From an uncultured Cytophagaceae bacterium (GTDB lineage: Bacteria > Bacteroidota > Bacteroidia > Cytophagales > Spirosomataceae), in the NCBI GenBank assembly GCA_903907915.1, contig CAIVPV010000121.1, forward strand, positions 1 to 36,117: a stretch of 36,117 nucleotides of DNA, in the 5' to 3' direction. The translations under genes and the position numbers were made by a program. The notes beneath the pieces were generated by a model. The model made no database searches and was not told the DNA's origin. It was given only the letters and a program-made list of their open reading frames with translations. Positions 1 to 9,249 of this stretch are shown here, one piece after another; the stretch's first letter is position 1, and the number at the start of each line of letters is the position of its first letter.

Positions 1-639
1 AGCAAAGGAGGACCGCAACCAATAGAATAGACTCGCATTAGCCAGTAAGTTCGCTAAGAATATATAACCAGCACCGATGCTCGGGAAATACAAATTTTGT
101 AAAAATGTAGGACCCCAATGTTCTTCCTGCATCGGCTTTAATAAGGCCAAAAAGAACAAGTTTAAGCCTATGTTGATGAGTATTGAAACGGTTTTGGCCT
201 TAACGAATAAGGAGATTTTATGCTCTAAACGCAGCCGTGCAAAAGGAATCGCCGTCACCGCATCGATAGCCAAAATCAAAGCCAACCAGCGCATGAATTG
301 TCCTTTCCCTTCATAGCCTAGTTGCGCCATTAAAGGATCGGCATAAACAAATAATCCCAAGGTAAAGATTCCCGAAGTCAGGATGATGGCCGTTAAAATG
401 ATGTTATAATAACGTTCTGGTGCTTCTTTCGCATAACGGAAATAAGCCGTCTCCATCCCGTAGGTATAGATAATATTGGCGATGGCCATATAGCCATAGA
501 GCTTGACGTTTACGCCTAATTCAGCAGGTAAAAAAGCGGCTGTGTGGATGAAAACCAATAAAAAATTCAGTGAACGACCTAGGATCGTACTGAATCCGTA
601 TGAAAGTGTTTCGCCAGCTAATTTTTTAAGAATGGACAT
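1..639 (-). CDS. Polysaccharide/oligosaccharide flippase-like multi-TM protein (partial, C-terminus outside window)
   Basis: Reverse-strand open frame from ATG at 639 running off the left edge; translation MSILKKLAGETLSYGFSTILGRSLNFLLVFIHTAAFLPAELGVNVKLYGYMAIANIIYTYGMETAYFRYAKE... resembles Wzx/MATE-like flippases. Not in the supplied ORF list because it has no stop in the window. Confidence 0.75.
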   Translation of the reverse strand, partial: MSILKKLAGETLSYGFSTILGRSLNFLLVFIHTAAFLPAELGVNVKLYGYMAIANIIYTYGMETAYFRYAKEAPERYYNIILTAIILTSGIFTLGLFVYADPLMAQLGYEGKGQFMRWLALILAIDAVTAIPFARLRLEHKISLFVKAKTVSILINIGLNLFFLALLKPMQEEHWGPTFLQNLYFPSIGAGYIFLANLLANASLFYWLRSSFA

Positions 640-673
640 GTGTCAATGTTCGGTCAATTCTCAAAGTTACAAT

Positions 674-1426
674 TTATTGCTTTTGATAGCCGATGATTTG
701 GTAAAAATGCTCAGAATAACTTTCGCTAATCGGAATGTGGTTCTCGCCTATTTTAATTTTTTGGCTACGAATCGACTCCATTTTGCTTAAGGAAACGATA
801 AATGACTTGTGCACCCTCACAAAATCTGTCGAGGGCAATTTCTCCTCAATGGACTTCATCGTCATGCGACAAACAACGGGAAATTTTTGGGTTCTTAGGT
901 GGATTTTAATGTAGTCTTTCAAGCCCTCGATGTACAAAATATCTTCCAGCATGATCTTCATTAAGGAATAATCCGCATGTATGAATAGGAACTCTAATTT
1001 AGGGGCTTCAGCTGTTTTCGTTGTTACTTGTTTGCTTTTAAAGTAGTCTACAGCTTTATGACTTGCCTTTAAAAATCGTTCGAAATTGATAGGTTTCAAA
1101 ACGTAATCGATGACATCTAAATTAAATCCATCGAGCGCATATTGTTGGTAAGCTGTTACGAAAATAACCATGGGCTTTTTCGTTAAACTTTCTAAAAACT
1201 GCAAGCCCGTCATGCCAGGCATTTGTATATCAAGGAATAATAAATCGACTGGATTGTTTTCCAAATACTCGACAGCCTCCATTGCATTCCTACAACGTTT
1301 AACGAGTTGGAGGAAGGGGACTTTGGAAATATTATCTTCGACTAAGTCCAAAGCCAAACTCTCATCATCCACCGCCATGCATTTTAAAATGGTGCCCGGA
1401 ATCTCTACTAAATTTTCCTCTGACAT
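674..1426 (-). CDS. LytTR-family response regulator (REC + LytTR DNA-binding domain)
   Basis: MAVDDESLALDLVEDN (acidic pocket), LLFLDIQMPGMTG (phospho-Asp), K in YVLKPI, C-terminal LytTR region (ILYIEGLKDYIKIHL, FVRVHKSFIVSLSKMES). Internal ATG (MSEEN) at 1426 fits better than the listed 1459 start, which overlaps the upstream kinase gene. Confidence 0.93.
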   Translation of the reverse strand: MSEENLVEIPGTILKCMAVDDESLALDLVEDNISKVPFLQLVKRCRNAMEAVEYLENNPVDLLFLDIQMPGMTGLQFLESLTKKPMVIFVTAYQQYALDGFNLDVIDYVLKPINFERFLKASHKAVDYFKSKQVTTKTAEAPKLEFLFIHADYSLMKIMLEDILYIEGLKDYIKIHLRTQKFPVVCRMTMKSIEEKLPSTDFVRVHKSFIVSLSKMESIRSQKIKIGENHIPISESYSEHFYQIIGYQKQ

Positions 1427-1427
1427 A

Positions 1428-2492
1428 TTAAACGTGTTGAATGGTGAGGGTAATTTCAAAATCCGAATCGGACTCTTTCACAACTAGACTATGATTATTC
1501 GGATAAAGCAATTCTAGGCGGCGTTTCACATTAGCAAGACCGATACCTGAGCTCTCGTCTTTTGGTTCATTAACCGAAGCGCCTTTTTTATTTGCAACGT
1601 GGAAGGTTAATTCTTTCGAGCTGTCCTTCAATTCTATTTCAATCGTCGGATTTTCAATAAAGCCTACGCCGTGTTTGAACGCATTTTCAACGAATGGAAT
1701 CAGTAGCATAGGCTCAATACTGCTCGATTTAGGCCCTATTTCATGTTTGAAATTAATAAGAATATCATCGCCAAAACGAATCTTTTGTAGGTCAATATAA
1801 CTTTCTAAGTAAGTTAACTCTTTACTGATGGGAACGATGGAATCATTCGTTTCATAGATCATATAACGCATTAATTCAGATAGTTTTACCACTACCGGTT
1901 CCACCATTTCGGGTTTTCTCCGGGATAAAGAAACCACGCTATTCAATACGTTAAACATGAAATGCGGGCTGATTTGCGATCGCAAGAAGGACAGTTCTGA
2001 TTTTAAACGCTCGTTTTCTTGTTCGTTTTTCTCCTCATCTTCTTTCATTCGGTCTGAAATCAATCGATAGGAAGTACCGATGGCCGCATAGAACAAAAGC
2101 TGGAAGATCATCCGCATTAATGACCCTCTTCTGGGGCCACCTGAGCCTCCACTTTGGCCATCTGGCTGAATAAAATGAGTATAAGCCCAATGAAATAATT
2201 CTTCATGGAACCAAAGCATCAATGCGATCGTGCTGATAAGTGTCACTAAATAAATGACAACCCCTTTTGCTCGAAGTAATTTAGGGAGCAAAATCTCCGT
2301 ATTGAGGTAAAAGAAGGGGATATTGATGACCGTGAAGCTAGTCATATAGAAAATCCAAAAGTAGGAACGTCGAATGTCTTCCGGATTATTCGAGTTCGAA
2401 TTAGGCCCTAAAAGAATAGGAAGCATAATAAGAAAAGCCCAAAAAAACAGGTGCAATAAAAAGTTCCTTACTGTAAAGGTTTTATTTTTCAT
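1428..2492 (-). CDS. LytS/YehU-type sensor histidine kinase
   Basis: N-terminal TM helices; His_kinase motif LRSQISPHFMFNVLNSVVSLSRRKPEMVEP; HATPase features PMLLIPFVENAFKHGV and GIGLANVKRRLELLYP. Confidence 0.93.
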   Translation of the reverse strand: MKNKTFTVRNFLLHLFFWAFLIMLPILLGPNSNSNNPEDIRRSYFWIFYMTSFTVINIPFFYLNTEILLPKLLRAKGVVIYLVTLISTIALMLWFHEELFHWAYTHFIQPDGQSGGSGGPRRGSLMRMIFQLLFYAAIGTSYRLISDRMKEDEEKNEQENERLKSELSFLRSQISPHFMFNVLNSVVSLSRRKPEMVEPVVVKLSELMRYMIYETNDSIVPISKELTYLESYIDLQKIRFGDDILINFKHEIGPKSSSIEPMLLIPFVENAFKHGVGFIENPTIEIELKDSSKELTFHVANKKGASVNEPKDESSGIGLANVKRRLELLYPNNHSLVVKESDSDFEITLTIQHV

Positions 2493-2612
2493 GGGTTTTA
2501 TACTGCTTTTTACATAACAGAGAATTCAAATTAAGAGAATCTTCCTTATATTTCCATTATAATTTCTACCAGTGTCCTGATTGTGCCGATGAAAAGGCCA
2601 AATGATTTTCGG

Positions 2613-2620
2613 TAGATTTG
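2613..2620 (+). promoter_or_regulatory. Candidate Bacteroidota -7 promoter element (TAGATTTG) upstream of DUF1080 gene
   Basis: Exact match to TAnnTTTG 20 bp upstream of the ATG at 2640; no clear -33 TTTG at the expected distance. Confidence 0.35.
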
Positions 2621-2639
2621 ACTAAACCTACAATTTGCT

Positions 2640-4430
2640 ATGAAGAAATTGCTCTTTTCGATGCTGTGTTCGATGCCCTTTTTTGGAATGGCGCAGCAAT
2701 CGATTCCATTGACAGACTTGTCTGCCTTCGACCAACCGAGTAAAAATTGGACGATTGAGCAGTCTGTATTCTCGAAATATTCCGATACGCTTTTTCAGGT
2801 AAGTCCGGGGAAAGGTGTCATAGTCAATACGCTCAGAGGCGAAAAATACCATCGGACGGATGATTTGAAGTCTACAATGCAGCATGGCGACATTCGTCTT
2901 TTAGTGGATTTTATGCTTCCTAAAGGCATGAATTCTGGTATTTACTTACAAGGGCGTTACGAGGTTCAACTCTATGACTCTTGGGGTAAGAAGACCGTCA
3001 GATTTGATGATTGTGGCGGTATTTATGAGCGTTGGGATGATGCACGAGGAAAGGGAAAAGAAGGCTATGAGGGGTATGCTCCGCGTCAAAACGCTAGTAA
3101 AGCGCCAGGTTTATGGCAGACTTTAGAAATTGATTTTCAAGCACCTCGCTTTGATGCGAGTGGCCATAAAATAGCGAACGCCATCTTTAAGAAAGTGATT
3201 TTGAATGGCATACTCGTACAGGAAAACATCGAAGTTTCGGGGATGACTCGTGGCGCGATTTTTGACAAAGAAGCACCCTTTGGCCCTATCCTGATTCAAG
3301 GGGATCACGGTCCAGTTGCTTTTAGGAATATTCGATTTGAGACCTATGAGAAACCAACGGCTTCCTTAGGGGAAGTGTCCTACGATTATTATACGGGCAA
3401 ATTCACCGAGCCCATTATTCCCACTACGAAACCCGTTACAACAGGGAAAATACCTGCCTTAACCTACCGAGTAATTCCAGCAAATACTGATTTCTTAATT
3501 CATTATAAAGCTGAATTAACGATTCCGGAAGATGATAATTATGAATTCCAAACGTATTGGACAGGTTCAGGTGAATTGAAAGTGGATGGAGTTGTGTTGA
3601 ATCAAGGAGCTCATTGGTTTAATGAAATGGTGCCTGCTTCCACCTTCTTGAAGGCAGGTAAACATCAATTGGAAATTATTCATATCAAAGATTTCCCTTG
3701 GGGTCCAAAAGCCTTAGGTTTAAATGTAAAGCGAATCGGCTCTCGTTTAGTTTCGATGCATGATAGAACCTCACTTTTAGACCCAGATGCAGTGGGATTA
3801 ATTGAAGTGAAGGCAAATGCAGAACCCGTTTTACAGCGTTCATTTGCTTTCCATTTAGGTAAGAAAAAGATGTACATCATTCAAGTAGGGGATCCTGCTG
3901 GCGTGCATTATACCTATGATTTGAAGCAAGGAGCGATCTTGCAGGTTTGGCGAGGCAAATTCTTAGATGCCACCCAAATGTGGGATAACCGTGGCGAACC
4001 TCAAACCTCAGAACCGCTTGGTTTAACGGTGGTCCAAGATGGAAAATTCCCCTTAGTCTTAGCTCACCAAGCACAGCCAGATTCGACTGATTTAGTATAC
4101 AAAGGATATCGCTTAGAAGCGGGTCGTCCCGTATTTATGTACGAATGGCCAGCGGCGAAATTGAAATTAGAAGATCGTATTCAGCCCGCTGGAAATGGTT
4201 TACGTCGTACACTGACTTTAGTGGGAGCGAGTCCGCAAAAGAATGAGGTGGAGGCAGTTCTAGCAACAGGTTATCATTTATCGATTTTACAAAACGGTCT
4301 TGCTTCACAGCCGGGCAATTTCATAGAATGGAAAGGGGCCGCAGCCGAACTACTTAAAACGGCGTCTGGATCGCAACAAATTCGCGTGCCATTTACGGGG
4401 GCGCAACTAACTTATGACTTGATTTGGTAA
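2640..4430 (+). CDS. DUF1080 (3-keto-disaccharide hydrolase/LamG-like) secreted protein with a PA14-like second region
   Basis: Signal peptide MKKLLFSMLCSMPFFGMAQQ; MNSGIYLQGRYEVQLYDSWG, CGGIYERWD, WQTLEIDFQAPRFD and PILIQGDHGPVAFRNIRF are typical of DUF1080; central YRVIPANTDFLIHYKAELTIPEDDNYEF resembles PA14-type domains. Confidence 0.82.
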   Translation: MKKLLFSMLCSMPFFGMAQQSIPLTDLSAFDQPSKNWTIEQSVFSKYSDTLFQVSPGKGVIVNTLRGEKYHRTDDLKSTMQHGDIRLLVDFMLPKGMNSGIYLQGRYEVQLYDSWGKKTVRFDDCGGIYERWDDARGKGKEGYEGYAPRQNASKAPGLWQTLEIDFQAPRFDASGHKIANAIFKKVILNGILVQENIEVSGMTRGAIFDKEAPFGPILIQGDHGPVAFRNIRFETYEKPTASLGEVSYDYYTGKFTEPIIPTTKPVTTGKIPALTYRVIPANTDFLIHYKAELTIPEDDNYEFQTYWTGSGELKVDGVVLNQGAHWFNEMVPASTFLKAGKHQLEIIHIKDFPWGPKALGLNVKRIGSRLVSMHDRTSLLDPDAVGLIEVKANAEPVLQRSFAFHLGKKKMYIIQVGDPAGVHYTYDLKQGAILQVWRGKFLDATQMWDNRGEPQTSEPLGLTVVQDGKFPLVLAHQAQPDSTDLVYKGYRLEAGRPVFMYEWPAAKLKLEDRIQPAGNGLRRTLTLVGASPQKNEVEAVLATGYHLSILQNGLASQPGNFIEWKGAAAELLKTASGSQQIRVPFTGAQLTYDLIW

Positions 4431-4432
4431 CG

Positions 4433-6274
4433 ATGAAAAAATATACAGCTTTTGTTCTTTTGTTTACGCTAGCCTTAGGCGCTTTTGCACAAACAAAACC
4501 GACTCCTAAAAAGGAGCAAGATTATTACGAAATTAAAACCCTACCGATTCCTAAAGAGATTTATTTAGAGATAGGAGGTTTAGCACCGATGCCGGATGGC
4601 CGCTTAGCGGTTAGTACGCGAAGAGGGGAGATTTGGATTGTAGAGAATCCGTACCAAAAATCAAGCCATCAGACGTATTACCGTCGTTTTGCTAGCGGTT
4701 TGCACGAGGTATTGGGTCTGGCGTACAAGGATGGCGTTTTTTATTGCTCACAACGGGGGGAATTGACGAAGATTTCGGATACCGATCGCGACGGAGTAGC
4801 AGATTTATATGAGCCGGTCTATCAATTCGATATATCCGGGAATTACCACGAATATACCTATGGCCCAGTTTTCGATAAGAACGGGGATATGTGGGTGAGT
4901 TTGAATTTAGCGTGGGTGGGATTTGGTGAAGGTAAGTTTGCCAAATGGCGCGGCTGGTTCGTTAAAATCTCTCCAGACGGGAAAATGGAGCCTTTTGCAG
5001 GTGGATTACGTTCCCCCGCTGGTTATAGCTTTAACGACGAAGGTGATCTTTTCTACGGTGAAAACCAGGGGGATTGGGTCGGTTCAGGTCGGGTGACTCA
5101 CCTAGCCAAGGGAGATTTTGCTGGGAATCCAGGCGGTCTTAAATGGGCGAAAGAACCTAACAGCCCATTGAAACTTAGCTTAGAAGAGATTCAAGATAAT
5201 GGCTCGCCTATGTTTGAGGCAGCGAAGAAAAATCCGAAGATTAAATTGCCGGCGGTTTGGTTCCCTCATGCGATTATGGGGATTTCGACTTCAGATGTGC
5301 TACAAGACACAACGAAAGGCAAGTTCAGTCCTTTCCCGGGGCAGTATTTCGTGTCAGATCAGGGGCAATCCAAGGTGATGCGTATGGGTTTAGAGAAAAT
5401 CAATGGCGTGTATCAAGGATTTGCGATTAACTACCGCGAAGGCTTTCAGTCGGGTATATTAAGAGAACGTTTTGGTCTAGATGGTAGCATGTTCGTAGGG
5501 ATGACCTCTCGCGGATGGGGTAGCACGGGAAAAGATGATTTCGGTTTACAACGCTTATTTTGGAATGGGATTATGCCTTTTGAGATTGATATGATTAAGG
5601 CAAAATCAGATGGCTTTGAATTTAGCTTTACGCAGCCAGTGGATGTGAATTCGGTGAAGAAAGCGGCATCTTATGCGATTCGTTCATATATCTATAAATA
5701 CCAACACCAATACGGCAGTCCTATTATTGAGTTAAAAGACTTAAAGATCAAAGGGGTTGAGGTTTCTGCCGATCACAAGAAGGTGCGTATCTCGATCGAT
5801 GGAATTCGCCAATTTTTCATCCACGAATTCATCTTGAAGGGTGTTCTGAATGAAAAGGGAGATCCCTTATTACACGAAACGGCTTATTATACCTTGAATC
5901 AGATTCCGGCTGGACCCGCTTTAGTAGCGGCGGCACCTCAGGACGAAATCTTCACGAAGGTAACGCAAATAGGAGTTGTTAAAAACTCGATGGGTTATGA
6001 ATTAGGCATTGCTGGTTTATTGAAGAAGCACACCTGCTCCGCTTGCCACGCGAAAGACACTAAATTAATCGGACCTGCCTTCACGGATATAGCGAAAAGA
6101 AATTATTCGAATGCGCAGATTTTGGCATTGGTATATAAACCTAATCCGCAAAACTGGCCTGACTATGCGACCGAAATGGCACCTATGAGCCACGTTCCTA
6201 AGGCAGACGTCTTGAAGATTGCAGGATGGATTAATAAGCTGCGAGAAACAGAAGGTCTCAAGAACCGTGACTAA
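4433..6274 (+). CDS. Secreted L-sorbosone-dehydrogenase-like beta-propeller with C-terminal cytochrome c domain
   Basis: ATG at 4433 (MKKYTAFVLLFTLALGAFAQ signal peptide) preferred over TTG at 4424; propeller motifs (GLAPMPDGRLAVSTRRGEIW, DRDGVADLYEPVY); CSACH heme motif at 6035-6049. Confidence 0.82.
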   Translation: MKKYTAFVLLFTLALGAFAQTKPTPKKEQDYYEIKTLPIPKEIYLEIGGLAPMPDGRLAVSTRRGEIWIVENPYQKSSHQTYYRRFASGLHEVLGLAYKDGVFYCSQRGELTKISDTDRDGVADLYEPVYQFDISGNYHEYTYGPVFDKNGDMWVSLNLAWVGFGEGKFAKWRGWFVKISPDGKMEPFAGGLRSPAGYSFNDEGDLFYGENQGDWVGSGRVTHLAKGDFAGNPGGLKWAKEPNSPLKLSLEEIQDNGSPMFEAAKKNPKIKLPAVWFPHAIMGISTSDVLQDTTKGKFSPFPGQYFVSDQGQSKVMRMGLEKINGVYQGFAINYREGFQSGILRERFGLDGSMFVGMTSRGWGSTGKDDFGLQRLFWNGIMPFEIDMIKAKSDGFEFSFTQPVDVNSVKKAASYAIRSYIYKYQHQYGSPIIELKDLKIKGVEVSADHKKVRISIDGIRQFFIHEFILKGVLNEKGDPLLHETAYYTLNQIPAGPALVAAAPQDEIFTKVTQIGVVKNSMGYELGIAGLLKKHTCSACHAKDTKLIGPAFTDIAKRNYSNAQILALVYKPNPQNWPDYATEMAPMSHVPKADVLKIAGWINKLRETEGLKNRD

Positions 6275-6279
6275 TAAAA

Positions 6280-6308
6280 AAGGCTCTCTGTTATGAACAG
6301 AGAGCCTT
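6280..6308. terminator. Bidirectional intrinsic terminator between convergent genes
   Basis: Perfect inverted repeat aaggctctctgtt-atg-aacagagagcctt, A-rich on the left and T-rich on the right, between 4433-6274 (+) and 6328-6705 (-). Confidence 0.85.
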
Positions 6309-6327
6309 ATTTATGAAGTGCATCGAA

Positions 6328-6705
6328 TTATTTTTTCGCAGCCACACTACCTTGAATGGCTAAAACAATTTGCGATGCCTCACCATTGTTTATCACAGTA
6401 ACGGTTTTATTGAAGGTTCCTGGACGTCCTGCTGAATTATATGACGCTGTTACTTTACCTGTTTTACCTGGCATAACAGGCTCTCTAGTCCAATCTGGAG
6501 TTGTACAACCACATGAAGGCTGAACGTTAGAAATAACTACGGGTGTTTTTCCAGTATTAGTGAATTCAAAGCTATACGTAGCTATAGTTCCTTCTGTGAT
6601 CGTTCCAAAATCATGTTTTTCTTGCTTGAACTTCAAAGCACCTTGCGCATTCGAAGTAAATGCAAAGCCTAAAATTAGGGCAAATAGGGCGATTATTTTT
6701 TTCAT
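6328..6705 (-). CDS. DUF1573 domain-containing secreted protein
   Basis: Signal peptide; KQEKHDFGTITEGTIATYSFEFTNTGKTPVVISNVQPSCGCTTPDWTREPVMPGKTGKV is typical of DUF1573. Confidence 0.92.
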   Translation of the reverse strand: MKKIIALFALILGFAFTSNAQGALKFKQEKHDFGTITEGTIATYSFEFTNTGKTPVVISNVQPSCGCTTPDWTREPVMPGKTGKVTASYNSAGRPGTFNKTVTVINNGEASQIVLAIQGSVAAKK

Positions 6706-6803
6706 ACTATTTTCATTGGTTTTATATATGGTTCAAATCTATAAACAATAAAAGATTTCGCCAAGTTTCTTGACCGGATTCTGTTTGGAGGGCGAGGATT
6801 TTA

Positions 6804-9248
6804 TTGTATTTTTACGTGTTTAATAAGACCCAGCATTTGAATTCATTTACTTTTTCTAAGCCTAATCTTACGTTCGACCCTATCCGGGTAGTAGAGGACT
6901 ATCGCCTAGCTGTTATCAGCCGTGCCTGTAGTCTTTTAGTGCGCAAAGAGGTGTTTTCAGGACGGGCAAAATTTGGTATTTATGGGGATGGTAAAGAGTT
7001 ATGCCAAATCGCTTTAGCTCGATCTATGCGCCCAGGGGACTATGTTTCGGGTTATTATCGGGATCAAACGATAGGTGCAGCTATCGGTGATTTAACTTGG
7101 CCACAGTATTTTGCTCAGCTGTACGGACATCCGGATATTCAATTCGATCCGCATTCTGGGGGTCGTCAGATGAACAACCACCATGCGACGCGTTGGTTAG
7201 ATGAAAAGGGTAAATGGGTGGATCAAACTTCACGTTATAATACGGTTGCAGGTATATCCTCTACTGCGGGTCAAATACCTCGTGCTTTGGGAATTGCTTA
7301 TGCCTCGAAAATGTACCGTGAAAGAGCGGATCTTAAAGATCATCAAGCTCTTTTCTCGAAACAGGGCCAAGAAATTTGTTTCACCACGATTGGGGACGCA
7401 TCCACATCAGAAGGCATGTTTTTTGAGTGTATTAATGCGGCAGGCGTGTTGCAAATACCGATCATTTTCTCTGTTTGGGATGATGGTTATGGTATTTCGG
7501 TTCCCATTGAATTTCAAACGACAAAATCATCTATTTCGAAGGTTTTAGCTGGATTTCAGCGTAATGAGCAGGAAAAAGGAGTAGAAATAATACAAGTGAA
7601 AGCCTGGGATTACCCGGGATTAGTGGCGGCCTATCAGCGCGCGGCGGAATTAGCTCGAAAAGACTTTGTTCCTTGCTTAGTCCACGTGATTGAATGTACA
7701 CAACCGCAGGGTCACTCTGCCTCCGGTTCGCACGAACGCTATAAATCCTCTGAGCGATTAGCTTGGGAACAGGAAGCGGATTGTAATGCCTTGTTCCGCG
7801 AATGGGTTTTAGCTGAAAATTTCGCTTCAGAAGATCAGTTAAAGGCTATCGATGAGGAGGCCGTTGTATTAGCGAGGAAATACCAAAAAGAGGCTTTTGC
7901 CGCTTATATGGCATCGGTTGATGTAGATAAAAAAGGCTTTTTACGCATTGCAAAAAGTCTTTTGGAATCCACTAATGAACCGGGTCTTTTGCAACCCATT
8001 CTGGATGAATTAAATGCCTTACCTTATCCTATTTTCAGTGATTTAGTTCGAGCGGGTCGCAAGACTTTACGGGCCTTCCGTTTTTATCAAGGTCCTGCCG
8101 TAAAATTACTCCGTAAATGGTTAGATGACCTGGAGAAAGTAAACCGCAGACGCTTTAGTTCTCACCAAATGAGTGAGTCCGATGAGTCCCCTCTATTAAT
8201 TAAGGGCGTAAAGCCGACTTATGAAAAAGAGCCGGCTTTGGTCGATGGGAGAGAGATTTTGAACAAAGCATTTGCTCAATTTTTAGCCGATCCACGGGTA
8301 TTTATCTTAGGTGAGGATGTAGGGAAAATAGGGGATGTAAATCAAACCCTAGCCGGATTACAAGAAATTTATGGACCACTTAAAGTAACGGATACGGGTA
8401 TTCGCGAAGTGAGTATCGTAGGTCAGGGAATAGGCGCTTCGATGCGCGGTTTGAAGCCGATTGTAGAGATTCAATATTTGGATTATATATTTTACCCATT
8501 CCCGATTTTATCGGATGACTGGGCCTGTTTACATTACCGTACCGCAGGAGGCCAAAAAGCGCCCATGATTGTTCGAACTAGGGGACATCGTTTGGAGGGA
8601 ATTTGGCATTCTGGTAGCCCTATGGCTGTTTTAATTAATGGTTTACGAGGAGTACATTTCTGTGTGCCACGCAATATGACACAAGCGGCCGGGATGTACC
8701 GCACTTTATTGAAAGGGGATGACCCTGGAATTGTGATTGAATGTTTGAATGGATATCGTTTAAAGGAGCCGATGCCCACTAATTTAGATGAGATCGAAGT
8801 GCCTTTAGGCGTTACAGAAATTTTGCGAGAAGGAACCGATATTACCGTAGTCACCTATGGTTCTATGTGCCGAATTGTGATGGAGGCGGCGGAGACTTTG
8901 GCAGGATTAGGGATTTCAGTGGAAGTGATTGATGCGCAGACTTTATTGCCATTTGATCGCCATCATAGTATTTTAGCGTCGATTCAAAAGACACACCGGG
9001 TCATCTTCGCAGATGAAGATATGCCGGGAGGAGCAACGGCCTATATGATGCAGGAAGTTTTGGACAAACAGGGAGCATTTACTTGGTTAGAAAGTCCAGC
9101 TGTTTGTATTGCTGCTACTGCTCACCGTCCTGCCTACAGTTCGGATGGGGATTATTTCTCTAAGCCTAATACAGAAAATGTGGTGGATGCGGTCTATGAG
9201 ATTATGCGCGAATCCGATCCATCGACTTATCCAGCGATCTATTTTTAA
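6804..9248 (+). CDS. Fused 2-oxoacid dehydrogenase E1 component (alpha + beta)
   Basis: N-terminal half E1-alpha (GDGKELCQIALARSMRPGDYVSGYYRDQT, GDASTSEGMFFECINAAGV); C-terminal half E1-beta (VFILGEDVGKIGDVNQTLAGLQEIYGPLKVTDTGIREVSIVGQGIGASMRGLKPIVEIQYLDY). No in-frame ATG near the N-terminus: TTG 6804, or GTG/TTG slightly downstream. Confidence 0.93.
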   Translation: MYFYVFNKTQHLNSFTFSKPNLTFDPIRVVEDYRLAVISRACSLLVRKEVFSGRAKFGIYGDGKELCQIALARSMRPGDYVSGYYRDQTIGAAIGDLTWPQYFAQLYGHPDIQFDPHSGGRQMNNHHATRWLDEKGKWVDQTSRYNTVAGISSTAGQIPRALGIAYASKMYRERADLKDHQALFSKQGQEICFTTIGDASTSEGMFFECINAAGVLQIPIIFSVWDDGYGISVPIEFQTTKSSISKVLAGFQRNEQEKGVEIIQVKAWDYPGLVAAYQRAAELARKDFVPCLVHVIECTQPQGHSASGSHERYKSSERLAWEQEADCNALFREWVLAENFASEDQLKAIDEEAVVLARKYQKEAFAAYMASVDVDKKGFLRIAKSLLESTNEPGLLQPILDELNALPYPIFSDLVRAGRKTLRAFRFYQGPAVKLLRKWLDDLEKVNRRRFSSHQMSESDESPLLIKGVKPTYEKEPALVDGREILNKAFAQFLADPRVFILGEDVGKIGDVNQTLAGLQEIYGPLKVTDTGIREVSIVGQGIGASMRGLKPIVEIQYLDYIFYPFPILSDDWACLHYRTAGGQKAPMIVRTRGHRLEGIWHSGSPMAVLINGLRGVHFCVPRNMTQAAGMYRTLLKGDDPGIVIECLNGYRLKEPMPTNLDEIEVPLGVTEILREGTDITVVTYGSMCRIVMEAAETLAGLGISVEVIDAQTLLPFDRHHSILASIQKTHRVIFADEDMPGGATAYMMQEVLDKQGAFTWLESPAVCIAATAHRPAYSSDGDYFSKPNTENVVDAVYEIMRESDPSTYPAIYF

Positions 9249-9249
9249 G

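Noticed and set aside
1170-1487. 105-aa + strand ORF
   Set aside because: Antisense to the LytTR regulator and kinase.
7201-7548. 115-aa + strand alternative-frame ORF
   Set aside because: Out-of-frame within E1-alpha; no recognisable domain.
8534-8854. 106-aa minus-strand ORF
   Set aside because: Antisense to conserved E1-beta coding sequence.
9109-9249. N-terminal extension of the nuoI ORF in the supplied track
   Set aside because: Overlaps the E1 3' end out of frame; ATG at 9250 gives a normal NuoI N-terminus.
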